Of a stretch of DNA of 64,000 bases, positions 35,914 through 46,452 are shown one piece after another (position 1 is the first letter of the stretch; each line of letters starts with the position of its first letter). The DNA comes from Orobanche coerulescens (taxonomy: Eukaryota > Streptophyta > Magnoliopsida > Lamiales > Orobanchaceae). The DNA lies in NCBI GenBank assembly GCA_033398695.1, contig CM065819.1, forward strand, positions 1,785,501-1,849,500. The letters are read 5' to 3'. Under the pieces are notes generated by a model. It worked only from the letters and a program-made list of their open reading frames with translations. It ran no database searches and was not told the origin of the DNA. Made by a program: the position numbers and the translations under genes.

Positions 35914-36040
35914 GATTTTGAAAGCTTTCTCCGAAGAACAGTGAGTGTTTCTTCAGGTATATGCCTCGGAGAACAGTGAGTGTTCTTCGAGACGGTAGGA
36001 ATAAAAATTGTGGGTTAGACCCCCTTCTTCTAGCGCCAAT

Positions 36041-37133
36041 TGTTGTTGCCCGAAATATTTATCCGAAGATGAAATACTGCTGGAATGGATGGGCAACAAA
36101 CAAGGTTGCGGGAGCACTTCCGAGGGGGTGTGAATAACACAAGATTTGCCGGGTTTGTTAGGCCCGGGCTTGAATGCTCTCGCGAGATGTTATTAATACA
36201 AATATTCGTGGATACAAGTATTAATGCGAGTAAGTACAATGAGTATAAAGAGATCCTATTATCCAGCTCTTGAGCGAAGCTTTGGTGTTCTTGCTCTCGG
36301 CCGATCGTCTTCTGTGTGAGAGAGGCTGAGAGAGAAGAAGGAACCGAGAGATAGCTGTTGCCAAGAGTAGGAGAAAGCCAAGTTGTGTGTATTGCTTCTG
36401 TATTGTGCGTGAATAGCAAGAATTCCAGGGAGTAAAAATTCGGTCCCTAGACAAGTGCAGGCAACCTTCTATTTATAGGAGTAGAGATGCCTTGTTTCCT
36501 GGCGGGCGATCGCCTTTCGGCCAATATAATAATGGGGCGATCGTCTTTAAGTCACATGGGCTGTCTGCCTAAAGTCCAAGGCAAATGGCATCCACGGTAT
36601 GCGGTCAATGAGGAGCCAAAGACGCGTCCGGAGTTGCTGTCACAGGCGGTCCTACTGACACCTTTCGGCGGGCCTGTCGGCTGGTGGAAAGATGCTGACA
36701 GGATGTGGTCAACGATCCGTGAAATGCGGATCTTGTCTCGGCTCTGCATGTGGGTTCTATCCTGAGCTTCGGCCATTGCCGACTGGATGACCATCGGCTT
36801 CGAGCGGCATGAGGCGATCGTCATTGGTCGGTCACTAGGGGTCGGCATCGGTCGGTCGCCAAGAGTCGATCGGCAAGTACGAGAGATGATCGTCTGCTAG
36901 TCGGCCACCAGGAGTCGATCGCCAAGCACCGAGAGACGATCGTCTTAGATGTCGATCGCTTGGCACCCGGACTTGTCCTGGGACCTTCGGTCGGCCGATC
37001 TATCTCGGTTGCTCGGCTATGGCTAGGTCGCCTGATCTCTGGTCGGCAGTTCGGCCTCGGCTGCTCGGCTATGGCTAGGTCGCCCGATCTCTGAGGCGAT
37101 CGCCGGTCGGAGAGTATAATTCTCGACACAACA
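36041..37133 (-). repeat. Trg-1 5' LTR (1.09 kb)
   Basis: Near-identical partner of 32694-33792. CTATTTATAGGAG at about 36469-36481 is in both LTRs and reads TATAAATAG on the coding strand, a likely TATA box. Confidence 0.93.
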
Positions 37134-39778
37134 GATAAATTCTACACTTTTTATCATCCGAGTTCGTTTCGGGGCCGTTTTGTTGAGCTCCGTGCTTTTT
37201 AGCGACTTTTCCGCACTTGAGTTCGATTCTTGCGAATCTCGTTCAAAACTACTGTTTCGAGTTTCCCATAAGTCCGTTTAACTTTGTTAGACGTGCTGTG
37301 AACTTCGGTTTGGTTATTCGATCATGTATCGTGATTTTCGGGCGTTTTGGGACATTTTCGTAATTTCCCAAAGTTTGGGGTAATTACTTTTCGTTGTCGA
37401 ATTTCAAGCCTTCGGGTGGTCGGAATCGTGTGTTCTCTTAGTGCTAAAATTTGTCTTTGCGAGTACTTCGTAACCGTATCTTCGATTCGTACTTAGGTTC
37501 GGGTTTCGGGGTCGTTTGGGCCGTCGGAGTTGGCCCCGGCCGAGTCTTGGCCGGCGATGCTGACCCAGTAAGACCTTGCCGAGTTACGACCGTTAGTGCT
37601 CGGCGATTCACGTAAGGCCGGTTACGTACGTAAGGCCCTGGCCGGTAACGTACGTAACGTTTCCGGCATTTCTAGGCAGCGAGTTCGGCCATGGCCGGTT
37701 ACGTACATAAGCCATGGCCGGTTACGTACGTAAGGCGGCCGGCAGTCAGCCTATTTAAGGCCAGCAGACGTTTTCTTCAGTCTTTTCTCACTCGTTTTTC
37801 TTCTCTTCCGCGGTTGGGGGTGTGTTGATCATGGAGAGATGTTGTTGGACAACATATCCATGAAGTTCTTGAGTTTCTAACATCAATAAATCATCCCATA
37901 ACCTCCTCCGATCTACCGAATCAGGTCAGATTTCCTAGAAATCTAATTTTGGGGATTTTGGGTATTTTGTTCGATTTCGTCCGTTTAATCCGATTTAACT
38001 TAGGATTATGATGGATTGATGATTATTTAGATGTATTATATCATTTCCCTTGTTATTCCATGGTTGGATCGTATCGATTCGTTGTTTTGGTCGAGTTCTT
38101 GATCGACGCCTTGAAGGTGTCCGGTAGAATGTCTTAGAGGGGTTTTCGGACATTCTACGATTATTCTTCCTCGTGTGATCGTTGATTTATTGATTATATG
38201 ATGTTAGGGTCGAGTTTCTTGCGAAGAAACCATGTCGAACCCTTCCGTTCGTTGTCGTCTTCCTTTTCGATAGCATCGGGCATTTCGAAGCTTTCCGGTT
38301 GAGCTGTGTTCGTCGGGATACTTGCGTGCCGATTTTGAGGCAAGTACCTTGTCCATATAATTCTTGTTTTATAGATATGATAATTAGTGATCGTCTCCTT
38401 GTGTTTATTTGATCGTTTGAATTGAACTTTCAAAAGATTCGGTTTAGCCTTGTTAAAGGCTTGCTTTCAAAACGCGTGTGTTTTGTGAATGGTGTGGTTT
38501 GAGAATTACTATGTGAACTCTATGGATATGTTTGGTGTTGATGTTGCACTTGATATTGCGTGTGGATGTATATTATTTTATTTCGGTGCGTTGTGGTTTG
38601 ATGTGGTGTTTTGCTAAGTGTTTGATGCCTCTGGGTGAATTGTTTGAATATATGTGTTGTATTGTACTGTGTGTGAATGTATGGATGTGGGTGGGGCCTA
38701 CGGTGGCACATGGCATGCGATCATGTGGCCAGGATGCAACAAGTGATTGGTCCAACCGTGAGAGCCTAATAAAAACTACGGTGGCACATGGCATGCGATC
38801 ATGTGGCCAGGATGCAACAAGTGATTGATCCAAACGTGAGCGCCAAAGATAATCTACGGTGGCACATGGCATGCGATCATGTGGCCAGGACGCAACAAGC
38901 GATTGATCCAACCGTGAGATGTGTGTTATTTGTTTCGCTAGCTAGCTCGGGAGGGTCCTTCGAGGCCTCGGGTGGGATGTCTGTGGTGGCGTCCCGGTCC
39001 TAGGCGATGCGCGTGCGTGATTATGTTTCGTTGATTTTATGTCCGTTGAGGACACGTGATATTGGGCTCTGACCCTGTAAATTGTTGGTGGTTTCCTATT
39101 TGCGAAAACAAAACCTTTGGGCTGTGACCCTGTTGATTTTGGAAAGACAAGGATTTGATAATCCTAAATTGTTTTCTATTAAAACTCCCGAGGGTATTTT
39201 AAACCATTTTGCAAACCGTTCTCGTTAATTGTGATCTTTCGGATTTGGAAAGTTTTACTCAAACTCTTGCCTTGGGAAGTATTCGTTTCATTGTATTTGA
39301 ATCTTTGAGGATTCCTGGTTATTGTTATTCTTCGAACTTGAATTATATGGCTCGTATTTGCACTTTGTTCTTGCACTAGCAAAACAGTGGAGTTTTGCTA
39401 ACCCCCGAGTATTCGGGGGGTGGATTTCTGTATTGCATTCAGGTTTTGGAGCAGAGCACAGGGTCGGCATGAAGGATGATGAAAGATGAACGATACTAAT
39501 CACATGAGGACCCGTTGATGTCGTATTGTTTTAGTTGTATTTTATTTCCGCTGCAGTATTTTTTTCCCCGTTGTACGGGAGCATTTTGTATTCGACCCCT
39601 GCGTGGGCATGTAATGTGTTAGAGTTGTATGTTTTTACTGAAAGACCAAATCGGTCCACTGAGTCTTTTTAGCCTTAAAGGCATTGTCGAGTTGTTCGTT
39701 TGTTGTTACCAGCCTGGTAGATCCTTGAGGAAAGGTTCTACGGCGTGTAATATCCTTGAGGGGATTGGGGGTGTTACA
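37134..39778 (+). repeat. Gyp-3 3' LTR, remainder
   Basis: Continues the LTR after Trg-1 (GATAA in place of GATTA). It includes the palindrome array (37580-37741), TATA box (37751-37760), candidate intron (38340-39442) and 78 bp repeat (38699-38919). It ends GGTGTTACA at 39778. Confidence 0.93.
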
Positions 39779-40050
39779 GATACCATGTGCTGAGCTTCCT
39801 GTTCCGCTGTAGTGCGACAATGACGTAGCTGTAGCGCAGGTCAAGGAGCCAAGGTTTCACAACAGTACCAAACACATTGAGAGGAAGTATCATCTCGTAA
39901 GAGAATTTGTTCACAAGGGATACATTGTGCTGCATAGAGTAGACTCAACCGACAACGCCGCTGATCCACTGACCAATCCACTTTCTCAAACTAGCTTAGA
40001 GCGTCATCTGGAGAACATGGGTATTAGATACCATAGTGTGTGGCATTGAG
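39779..40050 (+). pseudogene. Cop-1 RNase H, C-terminal part
   Basis: Resumes after Gyp-3. In mixed frames it encodes QVKEPRFHNSTKHIERKYH, HKGYIVLHRV, and the ADPLTNPLSQ tail typical of copia RNase H. It ends TGGCATTGA near 40050, followed by the polypurine tract GCAAGTGGGAGAT (40052-40064). Confidence 0.85.
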
Positions 40051-40051
40051 T

Positions 40052-40064
40052 GCAAGTGGGAGAT
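40052..40064 (+). promoter_or_regulatory. Cop-1 polypurine tract
   Basis: GCAAGTGGGAGAT directly before the 3' LTR start TGTTAGGAG. Confidence 0.75.
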
Positions 40065-40381
40065 TGTTAGGAGTATGCCCTCGAATGCCATTCAGAGGCT
40101 GTTGAGTGAGAGCATTGTACTTATTATTATGTAAATCATTATCATAAGACAATTGTTTGTTTCTTTATTTACTGGCAGTTACTGGCATTCCTGACTCGTA
40201 AATATATATAGAAACTAGTCTGAGTATTTGAGAGCAAAACAATCCACTCCTTATTGGATAAGGGGATCGGCACTGGAAAGGTTTATAGCTCAAATACTTA
40301 ATCGTTCTCAAGTCTATGAAACTTGACTGGGCGTTAAGTTTATGTGAAGACTTGTATGACGTGTTCTTTGATGTGGAGAGT
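40065..40381 (+). repeat. Cop-1 3' LTR, first segment
   Basis: Matches 9901-10230 of the 5' LTR. Ath-1 interrupts it after AGAGT (40377-40381). Confidence 0.9.
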
Positions 40382-42006
40382 TGATCGGTAGAAAATATGG
40401 CATAATTCCATGTGTTAATTGCATGATTTTATTATCTTTATTTTAACACAACTTGTTAATTTTCTACCTATTTTATTTATGAATGCAATTTACCTTACTG
40501 TTGAAATTTATTAATTATTTCAGGTAATTCAATTTTTTTGAAGTCAGAATTAATGGAGCATAATTCAAGTAGCTAAAGTCGGTTCGGGCCCCATAACTAA
40601 AAAGCACCAATCAGCCCGTAAAATAGCTTGGGCCAAGAAAGAAATAAAGTTCCCAGTCCAAGAAGAGTCCCGACCGAAATAAAAGACAGAAGAAGAAAAA
40701 TCCTACAAAAAAACAAGTTCCGGTCGAAGGAGAATAAAAGAAGAACAAAGCAACTGAGAGTCCTACTCCCATTATGAAAAGAAGAGGCGGCCGAAAGAAT
40801 TGAAAGAAGAAGAGTACTACCGGGGGAATACATCTCACTGCATGAATATATATTAATACACCACCTTGCAATCAAAGAGGGGAGACATCATTAATAAAGG
40901 GGACCCTCATCATCACCCCAATTAGCTTACACACACGACAAGAAAGAGAGAGAGAAGGGCAGCAGTAAAAATAAAAAGAAAAAGGAAGAAAAACTTAACA
41001 TCATAATCCACGTGAAGACGGAGAAAGAGAAAGAGAAGGCACAGCAATCAAGAAGAGAATTCGGCCAAGGCACAGATTAATCATTGGTTCTAATCTCATG
41101 TTTAATCAATATTATTCTATATTTTATTTAGCCATCATGTCCGGCTAATTTATCTTTTCCACTTCTTAGGGATGTTTGAACTCGTATCTATATTATTTAT
41201 GTTTTAATCCCGTAGCATATTCTTGACTAAATTCCTTTGAATTATCTTTGTGTTATTGAGTAGATTTATTTATGATATAATTCACTTTAATTGGTCTGAT
41301 CAACTTAATTGAGGTTTTTATATATATTGCTAGATTTAGAGTTATAATACGTAATCGTTATAATTCTACATCACAAGTAGCAACAATTGATTTTTACACA
41401 AAATCAAGATCCCTTGGGTCGAGCTTGTGAACTCAATATCTTGTCTATTTCCATCGTTTTAGTTCCTAATGCATCTAACGAACAAGATTTGAAGAGCTTG
41501 TTTTGAATCCTTCGTCTAGATAGGTTTAATTGAAGAGCTTGTTTTGATTAAATAAACTTGAGAAACGATTGGGGTTAACAGAGCTTGTTGTTGACTTCGG
41601 AGTAGGAGTTCATTAGGAATTAAGGAAAGATAAAAGTGTTGCATTAATTCGTAAATTAAATTAGAACAGGGGATAAAGGGAACTAAGGACTGGATATTAA
41701 TCGCAATCGTTTTTCCTTATCAAACTTTTACTTCTTAATTTTATTTGCCTACTTGTTATTTTAATTTATCTCGTTTACTTCAAACCAACCAACCCCCCCC
41801 CCTTATTATATCTAGTGTTATTATTTTTAGTATTATTTATTTAGTACTACTATTTTAGTTTCAGAAAAATATTCAACTCAAGAAGTTCGATTAATTCATC
41901 CGTTCCTCGTGGGATCGATCCTTACTTACCAATACTACTATTTAGTATAAGTGAGTCAATGACTTTTTATAAATATCTAATTTGACGCGTCACGACAGCG
42001 CGGTCA
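40382..42006 (+). repeat. Ath-1 LTR copy 1 (1.63 kb)
   Basis: TGATCGGTAGAAAATATGGC to GCGCGGTCA. Near-identical to copy 2; lacks a few bases (such as CAGTTGGGTAA near 41392) that copy 2 and copy 3 have. Confidence 0.93.
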
Positions 42007-42198
42007 AAATTTTGGCGCCGTTGCCGGGGAATTTGAATTTTTATTTTGAACTTTTATTTGAAGCGATTACTTGAGCGAATTTTGGGTCGGTGAAAGGAGT
42101 TTAAAGTTTTATTGAGCGTAATTATAGGGCGAAAATTTTTCAAATCTTTCGATATTTTTATGCTTGAGGACAAGCATTGGTTTAAGTTCGGGGATATT
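42007..42198 (+). other. Ath-1 192 bp mini-internal region
   Basis: Primer site TGGCGCCGTTGCCGGGGA (42013-42030) runs straight into 3' internal sequence and the polypurine end (GAGGACAAGCATTGGTTTAAG, GGGGATATT). Compared with the intact parts (43832-43850 and the reverse complement of 49247-49385), the join falls in the shared hexamer GGGGAA. This looks like a microhomology-driven deletion of the whole coding region. Confidence 0.8.
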
Positions 42199-43825
42199 TG
42201 ATCGGTAGAAAATATGGCATAATTCCATGTGTTAATTGCAGGATTTTATTATCTTTATTTTAGCACAACTTGTTAATTTTCTACCTATTTTATTTATGAA
42301 TGCAATTTACCTCACTGTTGAAATTTATTAATTATTTCAGATAATTCGATTTTTTTGAAGTCAGAATTAATGCAGCATAATTCAAGTAGCTAAAGCCGGT
42401 TCGGGCCCCATAACTAAAAAGCACCAATCAGCCCGTAAAATAGCTTGGCCCAAGAAAGAAATAAAGTTCCCAGTCCAAGAAGAGTCCCGACCGAAATAAA
42501 AGACAGAAGAAGAAAAATCCTACAAAAAAAACAAGTTCTGGTCGAAGGAGAATAAAAGAAGAACAAAGCAACTGAGAGTCCTACTCCCATTATGAAAAGA
42601 AGAGGCGGTCGAAAGAATTGAAAGAAGAAGAGTACTGTCGGGGGAATACATCTCACTGCATGAATATATATTAATACACCACCTTGCAATCAAAGAGGGG
42701 ATACATCATTAATAAAGGGGACCCTCATCATCACCCCCATTAGCTTACACACACGACAAGAAAGAGAGAGAGAAGGGCAGCACTAAAAATAAAAATAAAA
42801 AGGAAGAAAAACTTAACATCATAATCCACGTGAAGAAGGAGAAAGAGAAAGAGAAGGCACAGCAATCAAGAAGAGAATTCGGCCAAGGCACAGATTAATC
42901 ACTGGTTCTAATCTCATGTTTAATCAATATTATTCTATATTTTATTTAGCCATCATGTCCGGCTAATTTATCTTTTCCAGTTCTTAGGGATGTTTGAACT
43001 CGTATCTATATTATTTATGTTTTAATCCCGTAGCATATTCTTGACTTAATTCCTTTGAATTATCTTTGTGTTATTGAGTAGATTTATTTATGATATAATT
43101 CACTTTAATTGGTCTGATCAACTTAATTGAGGTTTTTATATCTATTGCTAGATTTAGGGTTATAATACGTAATGTTATAATTCTACATCACAAGTAGCAA
43201 CAATTGATTTTTATCAGTTGGGTAACACAAAATCAAGATCTCTTGGGTCGAGCTTGTGAACTCAATATCTTGTCTATTTCCATCGTTTTAGTTCCTAATG
43301 CATCTAGCGAACAAGATTTGAAGAGCTTGTTTTGAATCCTTCGTCTAGATAGGTTTAATTGAAGAGCTTGTTTTGATTAAATAAACTTAAGAAATGATTG
43401 GGGTTAACAGAGCTTGTTGTTGACTTCGGAGTAGGAGTTCATTAGGAATTAAGGAAAGATAAAAGTGTTGCATTAATTCGTAAATTAAATTAGAACGGGG
43501 GATAACGGAACTAAGAACTGGATATTAATCGCAATCGTTTTTCCTTACTAAAATTTTACTTCTTTTTATTTGCCTACTTGTTCTTTTAGTTTCTTTACTT
43601 TAATTCAACCAAACCCCCCTTTATTATATCTAGTATTATTATTTTTAGTATTATTTATTTAGTACTACTATTTTAGTTTCAGAAAAATATTCAACTCAAG
43701 AAGTTCGATTAATTCATCCGTTCCTCGTGGGATCGACCCTTACTTACCAATACTACTATTTAGTATAAGTGAGTCAAGAACTTTTTATAAATATCTAATT
43801 TTGACGCGTCACGACAGCGTGGTCA
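42199..43825 (+). repeat. Ath-1 LTR copy 2 (1.63 kb)
   Basis: Serves at once as 3' LTR of the 192 bp unit and 5' LTR of the gag-bearing unit. Confidence 0.93.
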
Positions 43826-43831
43826 AAATTT

Positions 43832-43849
43832 TGGCGCCGTTGCCGGGGA
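43832..43849 (+). other. Ath-1 primer-binding site (tRNA-Asp type)
   Basis: TGGCGCCGTTGCCGGGGA, six bases after LTR copy 2. Confidence 0.88.
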
Positions 43850-43993
43850 ACGGTGCGAAATTAATTTTATTTTCTGAGTTGAATTTTTATTTATTTATAT
43901 TTTTTTTTGAACAACAGTTTGTTTTTATATTTTTTATTTTTAGATAGCAGTTTTTTTATATTCCAGTTTTTTTTTAATTTCGAGCAGTTTTTC

Positions 43994-44014
43994 GACACTG
44001 GGTCACCCAGTGTC
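43994..44014. repeat. 21-nt perfect palindrome, first copy
   Basis: GACACTGGGT, a central C, then ACCCAGTGTC. The identical sequence recurs in gag at 44887-44907. Confidence 0.9.
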
Positions 44015-44073
44015 AATTCTGAAAATTCATAAAAGTAGTCAGTTGTGCACAAATCCGCTTGTTTTAGTTTTGC

Positions 44074-45324
44074 ATGATTACAAGGTCACGTGGAGATAAA
44101 AACTTACAGTATTTTCTGAAAATTAGCAAACGAGGTCGAGTTTTTAGGCGAAGAACAAGAGAAAACAGAGAAGAGAAGGCCCTCATCTCGAACATGGCCG
44201 CCAATTCACAGCAATTTGGTTATCGTGACAGTCCCGTGAAAATGGTGAAGGAGGTACATGACTCGTCTATTGAGGATAAGCTGACCGAATTAACCTCCTT
44301 TGTCAGAAAAATAGCAGTAGGAAATTCGCAGGTCATACCGTGCCGAATTTGTCAAACCACGGAGCACACCACCGAGCATTGCAAGATATTATTGGATGAG
44401 ATTGAGGCACATGCCAATGCGGTCAGTACTGAAAATTTTTATGGAAGGAAATATGATCCATACTCCAAAACATATAATCCAGGATGGAGAGATCATCCAA
44501 ATTTTAAGTGGAAACCGCAGCAAGAGGAGCCTCAGCAGAATAAGGGCCAATTTTACAAGCCGTCGTCGGAAAATTCAAGTCCATCACTCGAGGAGATGAT
44601 GAAAGCCCTCATTTCAAACACGATGGAGTTTCAGCAGAGCATGAGCCGATTTCAGCACGACACTCAGTCGAGCATTAAAAATATTGAAAATCAAATAAGC
44701 CAACTTGCTACCTCAGTGAGTCGATTGGAGAGCCAAAACAGTGGGAAACTATTCTCCCCATCGGAGGCAAATCCTAGGAACGTTAGTTCCATCACCTTGA
44801 GAAGTGGAACACAGCTGGAGAACCCCCAGAAAACCGAGAAAAATATGAACGAGGAAGGCGAGAAACGAAAATCTACTCTCCAGACTGACACTGGGTCACC
44901 CAGTGTCAAACAGGCACCCAGTGTTGAACTGCCGGCCAGCAAAGTAAATTCTTCTCATATTGGCGCTGTGAGCGTACCTTTTCCTTTCAGGATAAAGAAA
45001 GCTGCAACGGACAACAAGGAAAATCAAGATTTAGATGTGTCTCATAAAGTGGAAATCCATATACCATCAAGCGATGCAATTAAGCGGATTTTGAGCGACG
45101 AGGTTGAAGAAGTACTCTTGATTGACGAGATCAATAATACATATGTGCTCTATGAGATCATACCAAGACTGAACTTTTCACTATTGCATGGTCCCTATAT
45201 AAAGAGTATGAGTGTAATTAGAATTCTTTGCACTAATAGGTTGAAGTGGTGCAAAAGAACAAAAATAATGGTGTATGTACTTGCTTTAAGACCTATACCA
45301 AAACCTCCTTGGTGCATTCGTTAA
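44074..45324 (+). pseudogene. Ath-1 gag, internally deleted, fused to non-gag 3' sequence
   Basis: An open frame of 416 codons. It starts MITRSRGDKNLQYF and contains a CRICQTTEHTTEHC knuckle (residues about 92-105). Next come the Athila-type NPGWRDHPNFKW block, a Gln-rich region, a heptad-like stretch IKNIENQISQLATSVSRLE and SSITLRSGTQLE. The capsid domain expected before the knuckle is mostly missing, and beyond residue about 350 the frame runs into unrelated sequence. Protease, RT and integrase, which should follow, have been deleted, although the frame stays open. A 21-nt palindrome lies at 44887-44907. Confidence 0.8.
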
Positions 45325-46285
45325 AAAGGGAAGTTCTAGTCGAGCCAACGACTTAAAATAAAGGCGCTAGCTGGGAGGCAATCCAGTGTTTATTTATTTT
45401 TATTTTTTTAGTTGTAGAACCAAATCGAATTTTCATTTATTTCCTTTTGTTTTTCGTAGATAAGAGATGGTCTTGGTTGGCCAGCAACAATGGACTTTGG
45501 ATCAAGTTTGGGGAGGTCGACTATTGTGCAGAGAAAATAACATCGGGAAGCCCAGTGCCGAGAATCTATCCCAGTGTGAGATTTTACAAGAAAACCTACT
45601 CTCTCTCGAAGACTAACACGCCGCACTAGCCCGGTGAACTCTTTTCCTTTTCCATACTTGATTTGCGCTTTATTTACATACTGGGTTATATATGTTGCGC
45701 TTTATTGATGTTTTTCATGACTTCGCCAAAATTGTGTTTCCCTGAACTTTAATTTTTATTTTTTAATAATTGTCCTTTAGTTAATTGTGAATAGTTGGTG
45801 AAAAGCGTAACAATATTTAGTATCATTTGCTTGTTTGGAATATTAGTTGGAATTAGCTCAATATGTGGTTTTTAGTTCCGCCTTTCTGTGAAAATTGGTT
45901 GGTTTTGTGTTAGCTTTTAATGGAATATTTATGTGAATTAGAGACATGAAAATTGCAAGACTATTAGAAAAGCCAGGAAGGAAGATTATAATTAAAATTT
46001 CACTTGTGATTTGTACTTGGTTATATACCCGCTTCTTAAAATTTCATTGGTCGTTGAATTTTTTTGGCTTACCGCATGCAAGGAGGCTAGTTGAAAAAAA
46101 GGGGAGAGGTATTGAGCAGCAACAGTTGCCTAATTTTGGGAGTCCTAAAATGTTGTGAAAAAAGTAACAACGAAAAATAAAGGACTAATCCATTGTTGGT
46201 GCGTAGCTGCCGTCTCACACGGAAAAAAAAATATTGGTGAAAAGAGCTGCACGTTAGCAAATAACGGTGGGAAAGCTATCACCTA
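45325..46285 (+). other. Ath-1 3' internal non-coding region (env-position)
   Basis: Starts with AAGTTCTAGTCGAGCCAACG and GGGAGGCAATCCAGTG (45332-45390), a segment I associate with Athila elements between pol and the env-like region. The rest has no convincing gene. The last 54 bases (46232-46285) reappear inverted at 49768-49822. Confidence 0.6.
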
Positions 46286-46452
46286 AAAAAAATATCATGC
46301 CAGTAATTAAATCATGGCTCATAAAGTACATACCGTATTTGGCTCGTAGGGTCAGGCGCTTGCACAGGTCACACGTGACACGAAGGTCTCTTGACACTAG
46401 TTCATTTCTCAATGACTCATAGAAAAGGAAACAACGCTCTGATACCATCTTC
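46286..46452 (-). other. Gyp-4 primer-binding site and leader start, inverted
   Basis: Minus strand reads LTR end GGTGTTACA, GAAGA, TGGTATCAGAGC (46447-46436; initiator tRNA-Met site), then leader to a poly(T) run at 46290-46283. The rest of the leader begins at the poly(T) near 49832 on the plus strand, so the break fell in that tract. Confidence 0.8.

Larger units (their letters stand above)
32694..37133 (-). mobile_element. Trg-1: gag-only LTR retrotransposon (TR-GAG type, Tat-like Gag)
   Basis: A 4.4 kb minus-strand element with LTRs 32694-33792 and 36041-37133, flanked by GATTA (32689-32693) and GATAA (37134-37138). In element orientation LTRs begin TGTTGTGTCGAG and end GGGCAACAACA. The internal region (2.25 kb) holds a primer site (TTGGCGCTAGAAGAAGGGGG, 36039-36020), one gag gene and a polypurine tract (GGAGCAAGATGGGGGACAAT, 33812-33793). 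No pol is present. Complete ends without pol fit the TR-GAG class of non-autonomous elements. Confidence 0.9.
27296..39778 (+). mobile_element. Gyp-3: Ty3/gypsy-type element with long LTRs and no pol
   Basis: Plus strand, duplication GATAC (27291-27295, 39779-39783), inside Cop-1 RNase H. The 5' LTR is 27296-30025. The 3' LTR is 32594-32693 plus 37134-39778, split by Trg-1. The 2.57 kb internal region has a primer site, zinc-knuckle remnants and a polypurine tract but no protease, RT or integrase. It is similar in layout and LTR ends to Gyp-1, so it is probably from the same non-autonomous lineage. The two LTRs are very alike, suggesting a fairly recent insertion. Confidence 0.92.

Noticed and set aside
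44074..45324. A host zinc-finger gene
   Set aside because: It sits right after an Athila LTR and tRNA-Asp primer site and carries Athila Gag blocks; the C-terminal end is a deletion fusion.
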